A stretch of 64,000 bases of DNA. It comes from JAJCYX01 sp965243825 (GTDB taxonomy: Bacteria; Chloroflexota; Dehalococcoidia; Lucifugimonadales; Lucifugimonadaceae). Below are positions 52,275-60,724 of the stretch, piece after piece. The position numbers were made by a program, and so were the translations under genes. Position 1 is the first letter of the stretch; each line of letters begins with the position of its first letter. The stretch is from positions 3,162,001-3,226,000 of the forward strand of contig CBDEVT010000001.1 in assembly GCA_965243825.1 (NCBI GenBank), read 5' to 3'. A model generated the notes under the pieces. That model ran no database searches and had not been told where the DNA came from. It was given only the letters and a program-made list of their open reading frames with translations.

Positions 52275-53093
52275 GTGAACAGAAATATCGCCGACCATTA
52301 TGAAGCGGGCAACCTATCTGAAGTCATTGACCAAGGCCTAACTCTGGTTACTGGTGGTTCGAGAAAAGCCACAATTGACGACCTGGCACCAGTCGACGAA
52401 TTTCACATTGGCGGCAGGCAAGCATCAATTCATTTGTTCGAGCAGTTGAACATCTCCGCCGATGACAAGGGACTGGATGTCGGCGCAGGGATTGGTGGAA
52501 CCGCACGCTTCGTAGCGAACAAGTACGGAGCCAAAGTCGAAGGAATAGACCTCACTCCGGAGTTTTGCGAAGTCGCCGCCTATTTAACTGACCTAGTTGG
52601 GATGACCGGCCGCGTCAATGTCAGACGAGGCAGCGCTCTGGATCTACCCTATGACGATAACTCGTTCACATTCGCGTACATGATGCACGTTGGGATGAAC
52701 ATCGAGGACAAACCAACGCTCTATTCAGAGGTTAGGCGAGTCCTACAGGCCGGTGGTACGTTCGCTGTCTATGATGTGATGGCCGGTGCAGCCAGCGGAA
52801 GGTTCCGCTATCCAGTGCCTTGGGCAACAACGAGTGAGGAAAGCTTTCTCGAAACGCCGGATGCTGTGCAGGCAAAACTCGTTGAAGCGGGTTTTACTGT
52901 CCATGCTGTGACTGATAGGACCGACTTCGCTATCGAGTTTTTTCAAACTGCACTAGCAGCTGCTAGCGATGGTCCATCCGCAATCGGTCTACACCAGATA
53001 CTGGGAACTAACGCCCGCGAGAAACTGACTAACATGGTCGGCAATGTCAAGGACGGGCTTTGTGGACCCTGGGAGATCATCGCAACGGCCTGA
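52275..53093 (+). CDS. SAM-dependent methyltransferase (methyltransf_11, sarcosine/glycine-type)
   Basis: The product is 272 residues from a GTG start. Motif I is GLDVGAGIGGTARF at about 75, motif II VEGIDLTPEFCEVA, post-I LDLPYDDNSFTFAYMMHVGMNIEDK and motif III VLQAGGTFAVYDVMAG. The N-terminus (NIADHYEAGNLSEVI, DEFHIGGRQAS) resembles the sarcosine/dimethylglycine N-methyltransferase group, although many methyltransferases share it. The substrate is not defined. A second, different methyltransferase follows 98 bp later. Confidence 0.85.
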   Translation: MNRNIADHYEAGNLSEVIDQGLTLVTGGSRKATIDDLAPVDEFHIGGRQASIHLFEQLNISADDKGLDVGAGIGGTARFVANKYGAKVEGIDLTPEFCEVAAYLTDLVGMTGRVNVRRGSALDLPYDDNSFTFAYMMHVGMNIEDKPTLYSEVRRVLQAGGTFAVYDVMAGAASGRFRYPVPWATTSEESFLETPDAVQAKLVEAGFTVHAVTDRTDFAIEFFQTALAAASDGPSAIGLHQILGTNAREKLTNMVGNVKDGLCGPWEIIATA

Positions 53094-53191
53094 GGTTGTT
53101 GCTGTATAAGTTCGAGATCTTCCCGATTAGGTTTCGACCTATGCGCACAAGTTGGATAGAGAGGCTGTGAGAAGCAAGGATTTGATGCAAG

Positions 53192-54061
53192 GTGAATTCC
53201 AGTCAATCTGGTAGCTCAGAATTCAAAGCGAATCAGGAACAACAGTGGGATTCGGTCGCCCATGCCTGGCGAAAATGGTGGCCCTCTGCTGAGCGCGGAG
53301 CCCAGTTTGTAAGCGATGCCTTGGCAAACGCGATCGGCGCATCTGAAGGACAAAGGCTGCTAGATATATCCACAGGTATCGGGGAACCAGCTGTCACTCT
53401 GGCTAAGACTGTCGGACCGAATGGAAGTGTAGTAGCCACCGATCAGTCGGCAGGGATGCTCCGTATAGCTTCGGAACGCATCACTGAGGAGGGATTATCA
53501 AACGTAGAGCTGGTGAAGTCCGACACTGAAGTTCTCTCGTTGCCGAGTTCTACATTTGATGGTGCCGTTTGTCGTTGGGGGCTGATGTTTCTCCCCGATA
53601 TTCAGCAGGCCCTATCTCGGATCCGCGAGCTGCTTAAGCCAGGAGCGAAGTTCGCGACGGTCGTTTGGGGCCCGATGGATGAAGTGCCATTCACGAGTAT
53701 CCCGTTCTCTGTTGCTGCAAGAACGTTAGACCCACCTCCTGGACCTCCAGCACCGGGCACTCCAAGCGCCCACGGTCTCGGTGACGACGGCGTGCTGCAG
53801 TCAACTCTGCGCCAGGCCGGATTCAGCGATGTGTCGGGTGAAAACCTGTTCCCTAGATTCGAACTCGATAGCGTCGACGAGTACTTGGAGTGGCTCCGAG
53901 ACATGCTCCCTTCAATACAGGGTCTGCTGAAAGGACGAAGCTCCGAAGAAACTGAACGATTCTGGAAATCCGTAAAGGACTCGGCGACTGCGCACTGCGA
54001 TGAAACCGGCGCCTTCAGAGTTGTCAACACAGCCCCAATTGCAGTTGGTACCAAAAGTTAG
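53192..54061 (+). CDS. SAM-dependent methyltransferase (UbiE/methyltransf_25-like)
   Basis: The product is 289 residues from a GTG start. Motif I reads RLLDISTGIGEPAVTLAKTV, motif II VVATDQSAGMLRIASERI, post-I SSTFDGAVCRWGLMFLPDI and motif III LLKPGAKFATVVWGP. The N-terminal NQEQQWDSVAHAWRKW is typical of a small-molecule methyltransferase clade found in Actinobacteria and Chloroflexota. Only moderately similar to the gene before it, so not a recent duplicate. The substrate is unknown. Confidence 0.87.
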   Translation: MNSSQSGSSEFKANQEQQWDSVAHAWRKWWPSAERGAQFVSDALANAIGASEGQRLLDISTGIGEPAVTLAKTVGPNGSVVATDQSAGMLRIASERITEEGLSNVELVKSDTEVLSLPSSTFDGAVCRWGLMFLPDIQQALSRIRELLKPGAKFATVVWGPMDEVPFTSIPFSVAARTLDPPPGPPAPGTPSAHGLGDDGVLQSTLRQAGFSDVSGENLFPRFELDSVDEYLEWLRDMLPSIQGLLKGRSSEETERFWKSVKDSATAHCDETGAFRVVNTAPIAVGTKS

Positions 54062-54133
54062 TGGAATCTGTGCCGCCACTGCGCCCAACTGAAGACAGGA
54101 TGAACGTGTCAGGTACCCGTTTATGCCCCACAC

Positions 54134-54979
54134 TTAATCCCGGTCCGGACCTTTGCCTAGGTCGGCTGCACCCGGTGGCCCCCAAGGTGTCATTGGTCTG
54201 GCAAAAGAGCCGCCTTCTGGACCCCAGGGAGTTTCAGGCTTCGGCATGGTTTTTCCGTCTACGATCAACTTATCTACTCTTTCCTCAAAGAAACAGATCA
54301 GGCCTTGGATTTTGGTCGCCTCGTCGTGCGGTTTGGCGTAGGTCCAAGCCACATCTTCGACCGTGGTGTCTCCAACGGCAGCTGAGAAGTAGCTGGCATC
54401 TCCTTTGTAAGGGCACTGGCTTGTCGTTTCGCTGGGCTGTAGAACGCCGTCCTTGACCGCTTCCTGAGGCAGGTAGTATCGAGCCGGCAAACCCGGTTCC
54501 AGAAGAAGGATGTTGTTCGGTGCCATCGCGATGGATTCGCTTCCAATGATGACTTCAACCGGCCGGTAGCTGTTGACCATGTCAATGCGTTTGAATGGAT
54601 CACGTGGATGCACGAAAACTTCTTCATCCTCTTCAATCCATGAATCCATCGCATCCCAGCGAACCGCAACGTAGCCAGATAAGAACTCCACCGGATCACT
54701 CGGCTCAACGAACTCCCAGGCGGCGCCTTCGATCAGTTCTCCATCTACCACCATCGAATAGTTAATGTACGTGCCCAGCTCAGACGGGAGCTCGATATCG
54801 GAACGAGTCAGAAGATCGTGATTCACATCAGCGGTGGGAAAGAAATAGACCGGAGGGATGCCGCCGTCTCGGTACATGTAGACCGACTCACTGACAGCAA
54901 CATCCTGATCCGATTTAACCGCCTTAACCTTCTTAGCAACTGGTATCCAAGTTGGCTGGAGCGCGCTTGGGAGCATCAC
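54134..54979 (-). CDS. Protein with two DUF427 domains
   Basis: The 281-residue protein has two DUF427 units. The first is at about 25-135 (VSESVYMYRDGGIPPVYFFP, AAWEFVEPSD, YVAVRWDAMDSWIEEDEEVF) and the second at about 140-250 (LLLEPGLPARYYLPQEAV, TSQCPYKGDASYFS, VAWTYAKPHDEA). A Pro/Gly-rich tail with repeated TPWGP follows. The function of DUF427 is not known. The usual C-P-Y/W-K-G motif is present only in the second copy. It is the only minus-strand gene in this part of the array. Confidence 0.85.
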   Translation of the reverse strand: MMLPSALQPTWIPVAKKVKAVKSDQDVAVSESVYMYRDGGIPPVYFFPTADVNHDLLTRSDIELPSELGTYINYSMVVDGELIEGAAWEFVEPSDPVEFLSGYVAVRWDAMDSWIEEDEEVFVHPRDPFKRIDMVNSYRPVEVIIGSESIAMAPNNILLLEPGLPARYYLPQEAVKDGVLQPSETTSQCPYKGDASYFSAAVGDTTVEDVAWTYAKPHDEATKIQGLICFFEERVDKLIVDGKTMPKPETPWGPEGGSFARPMTPWGPPGAADLGKGPDRD

Positions 54980-55105
54980 TTTGGCCTGAACCTCCGATTG
55001 ATCGGTTATGAACCGATTTCTCAGATCTGTCTGAAGTCCACGAAAATATCAACGGTATCAGAGCAACATCGTGCAGTTTTACTGACTAACCAACTACTTG
55101 ATCCA

Positions 55106-55167
55106 GAATTCATCTCGAAAAGTTCTGCTTATCATCCCCTCAACTCCGATCAAACATCGGCAGAATC
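55106..55167 (+). repeat. Dispersed repeat copy H
   Basis: GAATTCATCTCGA, then AAGTTCTGCTTATCATCCCC, TCAACTCCGATC and CGGCAGAA. Inverted ends TTCTGC and GCAGAA are exact. It lies in the gap between the DUF427 gene and the PPOX gene. Confidence 0.65.
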
Positions 55168-55284
55168 AGTAGTGTCATCATGTTGCGGTCTTACTTTCTT
55201 CCAGCCGGATCGACCGTGCATACACATCCGCTGCTATGGTTCGTGGCGGCAGATTTAGTATCGGCTACTGCACAGGAGAAAGGC

Positions 55285-55767
55285 ATGACAGACCCAAGCG
55301 AGCCACTTGACCCAAAGGTCACTCAATTCGTTGCAGACAACCCACAAGGAGTATTAACCACATATCGCCGCAATGGCAAAGCTCAACTGAGCATCGTCAC
55401 CGTGCGGCCACACGACGGCGCGATATGTGTGTCGATAACTGAAGACCGCGCCAAGTTCAAGAACCTGCTGCGTAACCCTTCCTGCTCGATCCTCGTGTCG
55501 GCCGCAGACTGGTGGTCCGGCTTCATAGTGTTCGACGGTGAAGCTGAACTGACCTGGTCGGGTAACGCCGATTCGGAGACTGTCCGTCAGGCAAGGAGAG
55601 AGGTATATAGCGCAACGACCCGCCGCCGCTCAACCGACTGGGACGAATACGATCGATTGGTCGAAACCGACAAACGAGTTGCTCTGATCATTCGCCCTAC
55701 TCACATGTACGGGACCTACTTCAACGAAAGCTGGTCAGGCCGCAGAAACATGCCAGGTGGCCGGTAG
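55285..55767 (+). CDS. PPOX-class F420-dependent/pyridoxamine oxidase-like protein
   Basis: The ATG at 55285 (AGGAGAAAGG upstream) gives 160 residues. The split-barrel flavin-reductase fold of Rv1155/PPOX proteins is shown by PQGVLTTYRRNGKAQLSIVTV, ICVSITEDRAKFKNLLRNPSCSILV, WSGFIVFDGEAEL and RVALIIRPTHMYGTYF. Proteins of this clade bind F420 or FMN and reduce small substrates. An in-frame extension to 55180 overlaps a repeat region and is rejected. Its neighbour 25 bp downstream is an enolase-superfamily enzyme, so they may be one operon. Confidence 0.85.
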   Translation: MTDPSEPLDPKVTQFVADNPQGVLTTYRRNGKAQLSIVTVRPHDGAICVSITEDRAKFKNLLRNPSCSILVSAADWWSGFIVFDGEAELTWSGNADSETVRQARREVYSATTRRRSTDWDEYDRLVETDKRVALIIRPTHMYGTYFNESWSGRRNMPGGR

Positions 55768-55792
55768 CAACTGACTTCTGAGGACGGTATTG

Positions 55793-56950
55793 ATGAAGAT
55801 TACCGATATCGAAGCACTGGTGACACGGGGGATCGGTAAACCCTGGCTATTCTGCATCATCAGGACGGATGCCGGCATAACAGGCTACTCAGAGTTTGGG
55901 TTCGGTGGCTTACCGCAGGGCATTCTGGGTCTGGTCGAAGACTTCAAACCTCTTCTCATCGGCAAAGACCCCTTGCCAGTAGAGCGACGGTACCAGGAGC
56001 TTCGCTCGCTTACTGAATACACGGCTGGAGGCGCCACCCAGAAAGCTCTGGCGGGGGTCGAGCTTGCGCTATGGGACATAAAGGGAAAGGAAGCTGGAAA
56101 ACCGGTCCACGAGCTTCTTGGCGGTCCTACCAAAGATGAACAGCACGTCTACTGGTCGCACCTGATTACATACCCTGCCAACTTTGCCGAGGAAATGGAA
56201 GTCCCGCCGATCACAACCTGGGACGACGTTCGGCGATGCGTGAGAGAAGCCGTTGATGCCGGATACGATGCCGTCAAGACCAACTTTGTTTTTCCAGGAG
56301 AGGATGATGCTGGTCGTAGGAGCCGGATGCTGCGTCCAGGCTTATCAACTACTCCGGATCTTCTCGACCACATCGAGAAGCAAATCGGCATCATGCGCGA
56401 AGAAGGCGGAGACGATCTACAGATTGCGCTCGACATAAACAAGTCGTTTCGCCCTGAAGCCCAGGTTCAGATAGCCCGTCGGCTTGAGCCGTTCAACCTC
56501 ATGTGGTTGGAGATTGATAATCCGGATCCTGCATCGCTAAGACACGTTAGAGATTCAACGTCTACTACGATTTTGACTGGCGAGGCACTGCTTGGAGTCG
56601 AGCAGTTCAGGCCGTTCTTTGAACACGGTGCTATGGCGATAACCAAGCTGGATATGCAGTGGCAAGGGCTAATCTCGGCCAGGCAGGTGTGTTTGATGGC
56701 CGATGCATTTCAGCACAACGTGGCACCGCACAACTTCAATGGGCATCTTTCGACGTTTCAGAGTCTGAACCTTTGCGCTTCAGTGAACAACGCAAGGATC
56801 ATGGAAACTGATCCAATCAGCGCCGTGTTTCGTGATGACCTGTTTACGGTGCTACCGGACGTTGTGAATGGTAAGGCACGGATACCGACCGGACCTGGGT
56901 GGGGAACGGAGCTAGACGAGAAGACCGCCCGGGGTTTGAGGCTGCAGTAG
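55793..56950 (+). CDS. Mandelate racemase/muconate lactonizing (enolase) superfamily enzyme
   Basis: The 385-residue enzyme has an N-terminal capping domain and a barrel. Metal ligands are Asp214 (IALDINKSF), Glu240 (MWLEIDNPD) and Glu264 (LTGEALLG). The catalytic loop of strand 2 reads AVKTNF, so Lys162 is present but the second Lys of the usual KxK is Asn164. The strand-7/8 His candidates are in VAPHNFNGHLS. Substitution of the second Lys points to an acid-sugar dehydratase-like branch rather than a lactonizing enzyme, though the substrate is uncertain. A glucarate dehydratase from the same superfamily begins at 63815. Confidence 0.9.
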   Translation: MKITDIEALVTRGIGKPWLFCIIRTDAGITGYSEFGFGGLPQGILGLVEDFKPLLIGKDPLPVERRYQELRSLTEYTAGGATQKALAGVELALWDIKGKEAGKPVHELLGGPTKDEQHVYWSHLITYPANFAEEMEVPPITTWDDVRRCVREAVDAGYDAVKTNFVFPGEDDAGRRSRMLRPGLSTTPDLLDHIEKQIGIMREEGGDDLQIALDINKSFRPEAQVQIARRLEPFNLMWLEIDNPDPASLRHVRDSTSTTILTGEALLGVEQFRPFFEHGAMAITKLDMQWQGLISARQVCLMADAFQHNVAPHNFNGHLSTFQSLNLCASVNNARIMETDPISAVFRDDLFTVLPDVVNGKARIPTGPGWGTELDEKTARGLRLQ

Positions 56951-56980
56951 GTCAGCCAAATGTCCTGAGTTCATCTCAGG

Positions 56981-57035
56981 CTGAACTCATCTCGAAAAGT
57001 TCTGCCTATCATCCCCGTAGCTTCTGATTCTGTTG
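56981..57035 (+). repeat. Dispersed repeat copy I
   Basis: GAACTCATCTCGA, then AAGTTCTGCCTATCATCCCC and GTAGCTTCTGATTCTG, 30 bp after the enolase-superfamily stop. The gap up to 57273 holds no other supported feature. Confidence 0.65.
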
Positions 57036-57273
57036 TTGCATAATTCCGTCATTGAAGTCGGCGCAGGCGATAGGATGCCGACCTGAGAACTTGTCTGGCC
57101 GAACACTAGTACGACGGCTTCTCCGGAAGACCGATGATCGAGGTTTTGAGCTCCTGGCACTTCCGACCTTTACAGCTCCGGTATCAGGCGAAGAGTTCGG
57201 ATTATTGTTTACATCCCGGCAAACGGTCCACAATCATCGTTTTACTGTGCCCGTTCAAGCGGGCTGAACGGAT

Positions 57274-59805
57274 ATGCGCATCGATTTTCACCAGTCGTCG
57301 GACGCCTTTTTTGGTAGAGAGAAAGAGCTTGACCAGGTTAACCGACTCTTGGAAGACCCTCACTGTAGGCTGATCACCGTGTGGGGTCCGGGAGGCATCG
57401 GCAAGACCCGGCTCGCGATCGAAGCCGCCTCAAAATATCAAGCCGTTTCAGACTACGAATCGTTGCTCGTCGATCTGCAGGCAGCGGAAACTCCAGACCG
57501 TGTTCTAGATGAGTTGCTGCAGGCGTTCCGGATCCGCGCTGGCGGCCAGGAAGCGGCGCTGAACCAGCTATCTGAGTTCCTGGCGGACACCGATCACCTG
57601 CTACTGCTCGACAACTTTGAAAATGTGCTCGCGGCAGCACCTCTCATCGGTGACCTCCTGGAGCAACGTTCCGGTTTCAAGTTACTCGTCACGTCTCGTG
57701 CCCCACTGCGGATCACCCAGGAATGGCTGGTTCCACTCGATGGACTGCCCGTACCGCAGCAGGCTCGTCTGCGCGATCCACTAGCGAACCCAGCGGTCCG
57801 TTTGTTCCACGACCGAGTCCGCAGGCTCAAACCGGAGATCGACCTCGGGCGTGAACTCCCCGCCATAGAGCGCATCTGCCGATTGAGCGGCGGCATGCCG
57901 CTGGCCATCGAGATTGCAGCTTCCTGGGCGCATACACGCTCTCTATCCGAGATCGCGGAGGAGATGGAACACGACACCAGATTTTTGACGTCTGGGCTTC
58001 GAAACCTCCCGGACCGCCACAGGAGCATTCGAGCGATATTCGAACACGCAATCGGCTCCTTAGACAGTAATGAACGCACCGCTTTTGAGAGGCTTTCGGT
58101 GTTCCCAGCGGGGTTCACGCGTGATGCGGCTACAGAGGTTGCTGGAGCCAGCGGTGCCATCATGGAAACTCTGATGGAGCGTTCACTTGTTAAACGAGAT
58201 TCTGAAAGTCGTTTCAGGCTACACGAATTAATAAGGCAGTTCGCCTCAGAAGAGCTTTCCAAATCGCGAGGCGAGCAGTCATTGGCCCAGACGGCCCATA
58301 GTGGTTACTTCATGTCATTCTTGGCCAAGCGGTGGGCGACTATCAGCTACATGAATCAGCGTGGTACCGCGTCTGAGATTGAAGTTGAGTACGACAATAT
58401 CCGGACGGCCTGGGATGTCGCCGTAAAAAAACACGAAACAGAAGCCGTACGTGATGCGGTCGAAACGATGGCGATGTTCTTCCAGTTCAGAGGTCGGTAC
58501 ACCGAAGCTGCAGAACTCTACTCGCGCGCTCTGCCAGAGTTTCGAGAGGATCCGTCACCGCTCGGACAGGAAACCTCCGCCCTCTTGCTGGTCGAGCATG
58601 GTTGGTTCAGCCTGCGGCTCGGCAACATAGACGACGCTGAGACAGCTTTCCGCGAGGCGATTGAGGTCAGAAGCCGGTACAAAATCCCTGTAAGGGGGTT
58701 TGCTGTCGACCCTGAGTTGGCACTGGCCTATGCATTGTCGACGCGCGGCGATCTGAAGTCGGCGGAATCGCTCGCCATGGATGCGCTGGACCGTATCAAG
58801 GCCGGACATATCCACGAGTCGCACGTAGTCATCGCCTCATACCTGCTGGCGCACCTTGCTTCTCGTACAGGCGACGATGCCCGGGCAAAACTATACGGCA
58901 AGGCTGCTCTGGATGCCTGCACGAAAGCAGGCGACCACTGGTTCGTCGCATATTGCCACCAGGCGTTAGGGGAAGTCGAGGCGATGTCCGGGAACATGGA
59001 AGAAGCAACTCGCCACCTTGAGGCGAGCCTCGAGACTAGCCTTGCTTTCGAGGACCCTGCAGGTGTCGCTCTTTCTCACGTCTGCCTGGGTGAATTCGAA
59101 CTTCTGAGAAAAAACTTGAATGAGGCTTACAGCCACTTTGAACAAGGTAGAGACGCCTATCTACACACCGGAGACCGAGGAGGTGTGGTGAGAGCGGAGG
59201 CCGGGCTTGGGCATTCCCTGTCTGGTCTCAATGATCACAGGACCGCGGCGCAGTGGTACGCATCAGCGCTAAACGTGCTGGAGACAATCGACTTGGACGC
59301 TGTGTTCCTGGATGTGCTGGCAGGTGTGGCGTTACTGGGACACTCGGTTGAGGCGAGCAGCGATGCCATCAGCCTGATCTCGTTCGTTACGAACCAGGAG
59401 TCAACTGAACAGAAAACGCGCGCTTTGCTTGAGAGCGGTTTCCCAAGAAAGGAGCTTGCGGATTCGACGAAATTTGACGAGAAGGAAGCGCTTTCCATAG
59501 CGCGCTCCATACTCGACAACGTCACTGGCAACATCGATCGGCGCAGGCGCGGCTCGAACCCGGTGGAATCAGCCAGACATCTTGTGAACGTCGACTCGCT
59601 CACTGAGCGCGAGCGTGAGATTGTCGACCTGATCGCACAGGGCCTGAGCAACCAGCAGATCGCTGACCGCCTCGTCGTCTCGCTGAGTACTGTTAAATGG
59701 CATAACTACCAGATCTTCGCAAAGCTCGGTGTGACCAACCGCACGGCAGCGGTGGCCGCTTTGAGCCCGGAATCTACATCAGTAAAGACGATACCAACTG
59801 AATAG
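57274..59805 (+). CDS. NB-ARC/TPR LuxR-family regulator
   Basis: The 843-residue STAND protein has Walker A GPGGIGKT at 38-45, Walker B HLLLLDNFENV, the GLPL-like motif LSGGMPLAIEIAASW and an MHD-like region around 300. A TPR block (about 365-690) follows, and a C-terminal LuxR HTH (LTEREREIVDLIAQGLSNQQIADRLVVSLSTVKWHNYQIFAKLG; quoted as family pattern, key residues 790-830). NTP-driven oligomerisation on ligand binding is the usual mode. It is unrelated in detail to the AAA_16-type LuxR at 33636. The SnoaL-like gene downstream is a plausible target. Confidence 0.92.
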   Translation: MRIDFHQSSDAFFGREKELDQVNRLLEDPHCRLITVWGPGGIGKTRLAIEAASKYQAVSDYESLLVDLQAAETPDRVLDELLQAFRIRAGGQEAALNQLSEFLADTDHLLLLDNFENVLAAAPLIGDLLEQRSGFKLLVTSRAPLRITQEWLVPLDGLPVPQQARLRDPLANPAVRLFHDRVRRLKPEIDLGRELPAIERICRLSGGMPLAIEIAASWAHTRSLSEIAEEMEHDTRFLTSGLRNLPDRHRSIRAIFEHAIGSLDSNERTAFERLSVFPAGFTRDAATEVAGASGAIMETLMERSLVKRDSESRFRLHELIRQFASEELSKSRGEQSLAQTAHSGYFMSFLAKRWATISYMNQRGTASEIEVEYDNIRTAWDVAVKKHETEAVRDAVETMAMFFQFRGRYTEAAELYSRALPEFREDPSPLGQETSALLLVEHGWFSLRLGNIDDAETAFREAIEVRSRYKIPVRGFAVDPELALAYALSTRGDLKSAESLAMDALDRIKAGHIHESHVVIASYLLAHLASRTGDDARAKLYGKAALDACTKAGDHWFVAYCHQALGEVEAMSGNMEEATRHLEASLETSLAFEDPAGVALSHVCLGEFELLRKNLNEAYSHFEQGRDAYLHTGDRGGVVRAEAGLGHSLSGLNDHRTAAQWYASALNVLETIDLDAVFLDVLAGVALLGHSVEASSDAISLISFVTNQESTEQKTRALLESGFPRKELADSTKFDEKEALSIARSILDNVTGNIDRRRRGSNPVESARHLVNVDSLTEREREIVDLIAQGLSNQQIADRLVVSLSTVKWHNYQIFAKLGVTNRTAAVAALSPESTSVKTIPTE

Positions 59806-59956
59806 CCAGATCTGCCAACGAGCCGTTCATTTGAGTCGTCCCGACTGTAGTCCATACCTCCGACCATACTTAAGTCGGGTTCCCTCACAACGCTGCTCCC
59901 ACACACTGTTTTACGTGCCGGGCAGAGCGGCCCGAACAGCAACAAGGAGGACCAGT

Positions 59957-60334
59957 ATGTCTAATCAATTGGAAACCACGGTAAAGCGGATGTTCGAAGC
60001 GCTGGATGCAGGCGACGCTGAAGCCATGAGAGCCAGTCTCGCAGACGACGTCACCGGGCTTGATGAGGTCTCACGGTCGTGGATGTCCGGTAGACAGGAG
60101 CTCTCCGACCATGTGGAGAAGCTAGTCTCGTCGGTATCAGGCATCAAGTCGGACCTGCAGGACGTCAGGACCAAGGTGCTCGACGACGCTGCCATAGTTG
60201 TATGCCGGCTTGAGCAGGATTACTCATACAATGGGATGCAGCACCACATCTCTGCTCCCACTACTGCGGTGCTGAAGAAGGAAGAGGGTGTCTGGAAGAT
60301 CACTCACTTCCATTCTGCCCCAATACCTGAGTAG
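59957..60334 (+). CDS. SnoaL/NTF2-like small protein
   Basis: AAGGAGG fixes the start at ATG 59957, giving 125 residues of the NTF2-like alpha+beta cone: an N-terminal helix pair (VKRMFEALDAGDAEAMRASLADDVTGLDE), RQELSDHVEKL, then strands ending GVWKITHFHSAPIPE. Members are small cyclases, hydrolases or ligand-binding proteins, and the DUF4440-type sub-family is common. A strong terminator follows. Confidence 0.85.
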   Translation: MSNQLETTVKRMFEALDAGDAEAMRASLADDVTGLDEVSRSWMSGRQELSDHVEKLVSSVSGIKSDLQDVRTKVLDDAAIVVCRLEQDYSYNGMQHHISAPTTAVLKKEEGVWKITHFHSAPIPE

Positions 60335-60393
60335 CGGCCCTCACATTGCACGATCGTGGAACTTCGACCACATGCGCGTCGCTTCAGTAATGT

Positions 60394-60432
60394 GTCCGGC
60401 CCCCTCTCCGTGGAGTGGGGGCCGGACTTCTT
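60394..60432 (+). terminator. Stem-loop terminator after SnoaL-like gene
   Basis: An 11-bp GC-rich stem (GTCCGGCCCCC against GGGGGCCGGAC) with a nested CTCC/GGAG inner helix is followed by TTCTTGTC. It lies 60 bp after the stop. The remainder of 60335-60724 holds only this and repeat copy J. Confidence 0.85.
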
Positions 60433-60481
60433 GTCTAAGTAATCAGATCGGTTTTGGCATCGACATAAGCCGGTGCAGATT

Positions 60482-60540
60482 GTGAATTCATCGAAAAATT
60501 CTGCCGGTCACCCAGCTCCAGAATTTGAACTAACAAACCA
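60482..60540 (+). repeat. Dispersed repeat copy J (diverged)
   Basis: GAATTCATCGAAAAATTCTGCC, quoted in two parts as GAATTCATCGAAAA and ATTCTGCC, then CACCCAGCTCCAGAATTTG and AACTAACAAACC. Confidence 0.6.
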
Positions 60541-60724
60541 CCGAAGAGAACAACCGACAGAACTCACCGAGCCTGGACCCGCTTGCCAGAAACTGAATAA
60601 CCGTTCAGATCATTCATGATTACTGATTCGAAGACCAAGATCCATTTCGGTAGCTCAACCGGCGTCCTGGAATGCAAACCCAGAATTTCACCAACAGATG
60701 CCACGGCATCTCTGCATGGGCTAT

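Noticed and set aside
57052..57267. 71-codon frame before the NB-ARC regulator
   Set aside because: No ribosome site and no recognisable pattern; likely chance.
44368..60540. Integron attC array
   Set aside because: The foldable, same-orientation repeats suggested it, but I see no GTTRRRY core site, no tyrosine integrase and very uneven unit sizes (up to several genes), so I keep only the broader cassette-like description.
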